In this document: positions 4,830-7,945 of the stretch, one piece after another
How positions within the stretch are numbered: position 1 is the stretch's first letter
Layout of the letters: each line of letters opens with the position of its first letter
Assembly: GCA_945861815.1 (NCBI GenBank)
Contig: CAMAVV010000067.1
Span: 1-7,945, forward strand
Source: Thermoflexus hugenholtzii JAD2
Lineage (GTDB): Bacteria > Chloroflexota > Dehalococcoidia > SHYB01
Direction of reading: 5' to 3'
Length of the DNA stretch: 7,945 nucleotides
The notes under the pieces: generated by a model
What the model was told of the DNA's origin: nothing
The model's input: the letters and a program-made list of their open reading frames with translations, nothing else
The model's database searches: none
Translations under genes and position numbers: made by a program

Positions 4830-7193
4830 CTAGCTCGGTTCAGCCCAGTTGATGACGCCTCGCCTTTTCATCTCGGCCACCTGCTCTTGCGAATAGCCAA
4901 TTGCAGCCATAATCTCCCGCGTATGCTGGCCAAGGATCGGGGGCGCGAGCACGGCGTGTCCGGGAGTTCTCGAGAGCTTCGAGCCGATGCCTGTCTGCCA
5001 CATCTTGCCGTAGGCAGCATGCGGGTATTCCACAACCCACCCGTTCGCGATGGCCTCGGCGCTCTTTGAAAGGCCGCCGCCATCGTAGCCGTAGTGCAGC
5101 TTGGAGACCTCCGCAGGCACGCCCTTCTCATCCAAAATCTTCTGCCACTCGTCAACTGTTCGCTCTTTGAAAGTGACCTCCAACAGGCGCGTGAGCTGGG
5201 CAGCATTACGCCCTCGCGAGGCGGCGCCGACAAAGCGAGCATCCTTTGCCAGCCCAGGCTGGCCGATGGCCGCACAAAGCCCCTGCCACTCCTTTTCCTG
5301 GATGGCCGCAAGGCAAAGCCAGCCTTCCTTCGTCTCGTAAAGTCGATACAGAGGGCCAAAGCCGTAGAGATCTTTATCCAGGTCGGGCCGCTTTGGCGTG
5401 CCCTCGCCGCCAAGAGAGACATCTGAGTGTATCCAGAGCGCCGCATCCAGCATGCGGGAGCCGACGAACTGTCCCTGGCCTGTCCGCTCGCGATGGTAGA
5501 GCGCCAGCAACATCGCCAGGCCTCCCATCATCGCCTGAACGTAATCGCACAAGCCGTTGCGAAGCCATGTCGTCGGCGGGTTGCCTGGCCCCGAATCCCG
5601 AAGAAGCGCTCCCGAATAGGCCTGCATGATCTGGTCGAGGCCGCCGCGCTCGGCCTTCGGCCCTGTGAAACCGAAGGGAACGTTGTGGCAATAGATAACA
5701 TTCGGGTTGTATCTTTTGATCGCCTGGTAGTCCACCTTCAGCCGCTCGGCTACGCCTGGACGCCAGTTGTGATGGACAATGTCCGCCTCCGCCGCCAGCC
5801 TGTAAGCGACCTGCTGCCCCTCCGGCGAATAGAGGTCAACGGCGATAGCGCGCTTCCCACGCTGACAGCCGTAGAAGGCCCACGCATGGCGCATCGGGTC
5901 GCCCGTGGTACGCTCTAGCTTGATAACCTCTGCGCCCAGGTCGGCCAGAAGCTGCGGGCCAAGGGGGCCGGCAAGGAAATCGCCCATATCCAGCACCTTC
6001 ACATGCTCAAGGGCGAACTTATTCCTTTTCCCGCGGGCAGGCCCTGGCGAAGGCCTCGTGGCCGCCGTTGGCAGAGCGGCCAAAACACGCGACGTATCCT
6101 GCCCAGGTAGCGGCGCAGGCCCCTGCACCTTTGGTGCCGTCTTCTCCATCGTGAACGGGACGCCAACCTGGCGCAGTCGGCCATGCCTAGGGTCGTTCAC
6201 CTCCACGATGAACTTGTTATGCTGCACCTGGTCGTCGTCAAAGGCCTGCTCCGTCGGCTGAACGGGTAGCCATATGCAATCGGTCTTTGTGAAAATCTCC
6301 TCGAGCTCTCTCCAAGTCTTCTTCTTGTAGGCATCTCGCAGCTCCCAGTAGATCTCCCGCTGGCGCGCGATAGGCACATCCAGCGGAACGTTCATGTAGC
6401 CTTCCTTCATGTCGAGCGCCTTGGCAAACTCGTCCTTGAACCTCCGCGTGCCCATGCCAAAGAACCACACGCCATCCTTCGATTCGTAGATCGTGGGCAG
6501 CCACGGGATGCGCTCGCCGTCCACCCACGAGCCGGGAGAATGCACCTGGTACCGTTCAGCGCCCCACCAGTTCATCGTGTAGTTCGCCATTGCGCCCTGG
6601 AAGAGCGACGTCTCCACCTGTTGCCCTTCGCCCGTCCGCTCGCGGACGTCCAGCGCCGCCATCGTTCCGTAGATGGCCATGAAGAATGTGCCGATGCTCA
6701 CATAGGGCACGCCGATCATGATTGGCCCGGATCGTGTGATCGATGGCTGGCCGTCGCAGAGCGGCTGCTCAGACTGGAAGCCGGTGCGTGCCTGGACAAG
6801 TGCCTCATAGCCGGGGCGGCTGGCGAGGGGGCCGGTAGCGCCATAGCCTGTGATGCTTGTATATATGAGCCGGGGATTGCGGCGGCTCAGCGTCCCGTAG
6901 TGGATGCCGAGGCGCTTGGTTAGCCCAGGGCGAAAGGACTCAAGGACGACATCGGCAGAGTCGGCGAGGCGAAGGAAGTTCGCCAAGCCAGCCTTTGTCT
7001 TGAGATCGAGATGAACGCTCTTCTTCCCCCGGTTCCACGCGATTTCCCCTGCTGGGTAGCGGATGCGCGCGCCGCCCGGCGGATCCACCTTGATGATCTC
7101 AGCGCCGTTATCTGCCATCATCATGCCCACCAGCGGGCCGGCCATGCCGTGGGTGAGATCGAGAACGCGAAGGCCGTGCAGCGCGCTTGGCAT
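4830..7193 (-). CDS. Tandem class III CoA-transferase (two CaiB/BaiF domains)
   Basis: A 787-residue fusion of two class III CoA-transferase domains, which move CoA between carboxylic acids. Domain 1 spans about 5-365, a Pro/Ala-rich linker about 366-393, domain 2 about 394-787. Each half repeats the family pattern: LRVLDLTHGMAGP/VKVLDMGDFLAGP, GAEIIKVD/GAEVIKLE, ADVVLESFRPG/ADIVHHNWRPG and RERTGEGQ/RERTGQGQ. The nucleophilic Asp lies 18 residues before the first Arg of RxRTGxGQ: domain 2 has Asp550, domain 1 has Ser166, so domain 1 is probably inactive or structural. DddD, the DMSP CoA-transferase/lyase, has a similar tandem build and length, but I cannot assign that substrate. The reading frame extends to ATG 7316, yet ATG 7193 is preferred: GGAGGT lies 6 nt upstream, a strong promoter lies between the two ATGs, and MPSALHGLRVLDL is a normal N-terminus. 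Domain call is firm, substrate unknown. Confidence 0.92.
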   Translation of the reverse strand: MPSALHGLRVLDLTHGMAGPLVGMMMADNGAEIIKVDPPGGARIRYPAGEIAWNRGKKSVHLDLKTKAGLANFLRLADSADVVLESFRPGLTKRLGIHYGTLSRRNPRLIYTSITGYGATGPLASRPGYEALVQARTGFQSEQPLCDGQPSITRSGPIMIGVPYVSIGTFFMAIYGTMAALDVRERTGEGQQVETSLFQGAMANYTMNWWGAERYQVHSPGSWVDGERIPWLPTIYESKDGVWFFGMGTRRFKDEFAKALDMKEGYMNVPLDVPIARQREIYWELRDAYKKKTWRELEEIFTKTDCIWLPVQPTEQAFDDDQVQHNKFIVEVNDPRHGRLRQVGVPFTMEKTAPKVQGPAPLPGQDTSRVLAALPTAATRPSPGPARGKRNKFALEHVKVLDMGDFLAGPLGPQLLADLGAEVIKLERTTGDPMRHAWAFYGCQRGKRAIAVDLYSPEGQQVAYRLAAEADIVHHNWRPGVAERLKVDYQAIKRYNPNVIYCHNVPFGFTGPKAERGGLDQIMQAYSGALLRDSGPGNPPTTWLRNGLCDYVQAMMGGLAMLLALYHRERTGQGQFVGSRMLDAALWIHSDVSLGGEGTPKRPDLDKDLYGFGPLYRLYETKEGWLCLAAIQEKEWQGLCAAIGQPGLAKDARFVGAASRGRNAAQLTRLLEVTFKERTVDEWQKILDEKGVPAEVSKLHYGYDGGGLSKSAEAIANGWVVEYPHAAYGKMWQTGIGSKLSRTPGHAVLAPPILGQHTREIMAAIGYSQEQVAEMKRRGVINWAEPS

Positions 7194-7199
7194 CAGGAA

Positions 7200-7205
7200 A
7201 CCTCC
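7200..7205 (-). promoter_or_regulatory. Ribosome binding site of the tandem CoA-transferase
   Basis: GGAGGT on the minus strand lies 6 nt before ATG 7193 and fixes that start over the in-frame ATG at 7316. Confidence 0.85.
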
Positions 7206-7227
7206 AGCGATGGAAGAGAGCGCGGCG

Positions 7228-7256
7228 AAGATAGCATCGCCCCGGAGGTGTGTCAA
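7228..7256 (-). promoter_or_regulatory. Sigma-70 promoter of the tandem CoA-transferase
   Basis: On the minus strand a perfect -35, TTGACA (7251-7256), and a -10, TATCTT (7228-7233), are 17 bp apart. Transcription should start near 7221, giving a leader of about 28 nt with the ribosome site in it. This is the best promoter in the window. Confidence 0.8.
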
Positions 7257-7270
7257 TTTGCGGCGATGCT
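7233..7270. repeat. Perfect inverted repeat between two divergent promoters
   Basis: AGCATCGCC (7233-7241) and GGCGATGCT (7262-7270) are perfect 9-bp inverted arms 20 bp apart. One arm covers the end of the minus-strand -10 and part of its spacer; the other ends 2 bp before the plus-strand TTGACA. Beside them GGTGTGTCAA (7247-7256) and TTGACACC (7273-7280) form a second, imperfect inverted pair. The geometry suits one regulator controlling both genes. Confidence 0.55.
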
Positions 7271-7272
7271 CC

Positions 7273-7301
7273 TTGACACCTGGCGCGCGCGGCTCATAGA
7301 C
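7273..7301 (+). promoter_or_regulatory. Possible promoter of the right-hand CoA-transferase
   Basis: TTGACA (7273-7278) is a perfect -35; the -10 candidates 16-17 bp downstream (CATAGA or ATAGAC, 7295-7301) are poor. Transcription would start near 7307, leaving only about 12 nt before ATG 7319 with no ribosome site, so translation would be nearly leaderless. Confidence 0.45.
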
Positions 7302-7318
7302 TCGCCCGCACACCACCT

Positions 7319-7945
7319 ATGCCTAAACCTCTCTACGCCCTCGATGGCCTTCGCCTCCTCTCCATCGGCCACACCTATCCTGGCCTCTACTGCATCGCCA
7401 TCCTGCGCGACCTCGGCGCGCACGTGACGCGCATCGAGCGCCTGGGCGAAGGGACCATCGACCCGAAGTACGCGGGACTCGGGGGGATGATTTCGACTGC
7501 ATCGCTCAAAGCCGGGACATCCGAGTGCCGCGTTGACCTAAAGCATCCCCGTGGACGCGACCTCTTTCAGCGCATGGCCCGCAAGGCCGACGTTATCCTG
7601 GAAGGCTTTCGCCCAGGCGTCGCCGACCGCCTTGGGATAGGCTACAAGGCGCTGGCAACAAAGAACCGCAGACTCATCTACGCGGCAATCAGCGGCTATG
7701 GCCAGCACGGCCCGTGGCGTCTGCGGCCAGGCCACGATATCAACTACCTAGCCGAAACAGGCGTGTTACACCTGAGCGGCGCGCCCGGCAGCCCACCTGC
7801 CACCGAAGGCGTGACCATCGCCGACTGCACGGCAGGACTGAATGCCGCGATCAACATCCTGGCGGCAGTGCAATTACGTCATCGCACAGGCAAAGGCCAG
7901 TTCCTCGACCTCGCCATCGTTGACGGCCCCCTCTTCCTTATGGCG
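7319..7945 (+). CDS. Class III CoA-transferase fold protein, alpha-methylacyl-CoA racemase-like (3' end beyond window)
   Basis: The 209 visible codons stay open to the right edge; family members are about 360-400 residues, so roughly half is seen. Typical CaiB/BaiF segments are present: ADVILEGFRPGVADRLG at 90-106, RLIYAAISGYGQHGP at 118-132 and RHRTGKGQ at 187-194. GHDINYLAETGVL (138-150) and ADCTAGLN (168-175) place His139 and Asp169 exactly 30 residues apart, the same spacing as catalytic His126/Asp156 of Mycobacterium tuberculosis MCR and His122/Asp152 of human AMACR. This favours a racemase-like member, although transferases share the fold and Asp. The N-terminal loop GHTYPGLYC replaces the usual LAGP-type motif. 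ATG 7319 has no clear ribosome site. The gene is divergent from the tandem CoA-transferase and likely acts in the same acyl-CoA pathway. Confidence 0.85.
   Translation, partial: MPKPLYALDGLRLLSIGHTYPGLYCIAILRDLGAHVTRIERLGEGTIDPKYAGLGGMISTASLKAGTSECRVDLKHPRGRDLFQRMARKADVILEGFRPGVADRLGIGYKALATKNRRLIYAAISGYGQHGPWRLRPGHDINYLAETGVLHLSGAPGSPPATEGVTIADCTAGLNAAINILAAVQLRHRTGKGQFLDLAIVDGPLFLMA

Noticed and set aside
4823..4833. CTAG-GCG-CTAG near-palindrome at the convergent stops
   Set aside because: The arms are only 4 bp and there is no T-run, so it is not credible as a terminator.
5094..5918. Several plus-strand frames of 79-163 codons inside the tandem CoA-transferase
   Set aside because: All are antisense to a well-conserved domain and have Arg/Pro/Ala-rich products with no motif.
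7194..7316. N-terminal 41-residue extension of the tandem CoA-transferase to ATG 7316
   Set aside because: It would translate the promoter and inverted repeat, lacks a ribosome site, and resembles no family N-terminus; ATG 7193 has GGAGGT and a normal beginning.
1..7945. tRNA, rRNA, CRISPR or insertion sequence signals
   Set aside because: No cloverleaf-like set, repeated spacer array, transposase or flanking terminal repeats were found by eye on either strand.

Overview
The window is a 7.9 kb chromosomal stretch of moderately GC-rich bacterial DNA with no RNA genes, CRISPR array or insertion sequence that I can recognise. The mix of a DUF1800 protein, a CHASE4 histidine kinase, a BCP/PrxQ-type peroxiredoxin and several class III (CaiB/BaiF) CoA-transferases suggests a Chloroflexota bacterium of the SAR202/Dehalococcoidia type, where such CoA-transferases are often multiplied. 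This assignment is inference from gene content only.

Layout. (1) 1-351, minus: the N-terminal end of a secreted DUF1800 protein running off the left edge. (2) 352-641: intergenic, upstream of two divergent genes. (3) 642-3502, plus: a two-component system, a membrane CHASE4-HAMP-PAS histidine kinase and an OmpR-family response regulator that overlap by 4 nt (GTGA). It ends at a strong bidirectional hairpin terminator shared with (4) a convergent minus-strand peroxiredoxin (3579-4052). (5) 4053-4383: intergenic, with a peroxiredoxin promoter and a striking set of four 11-bp-spaced repeats resembling a Pho-type box. (6) 4384-4821, plus: a small protein joining a four-cysteine zinc ribbon to a winged-helix-like domain resembling the C-terminus of phage/plasmid (P4/D5-type) primases. 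(7) 4830-7193, minus: a fused tandem class III CoA-transferase whose first domain has lost the catalytic Asp. (8) 7194-7318: a compact divergent promoter region with two back-to-back TTGACA boxes and a perfect inverted repeat. (9) 7319-7945, plus: a third CoA-transferase-fold protein, resembling alpha-methylacyl-CoA racemase, running off the right edge.

Functional links. The kinase and regulator form one signalling unit with no obvious target gene beside it. The two CoA-transferase genes are divergent around shared control DNA and probably serve the same acyl-CoA pathway. Their substrates cannot be read from sequence. Nothing here is a clear new defence or mobile system. The points most worth a second look are the half-dead tandem CoA-transferase with its shared control region, the 11-bp repeat array, and the orphan zinc-ribbon/primase-tail protein.
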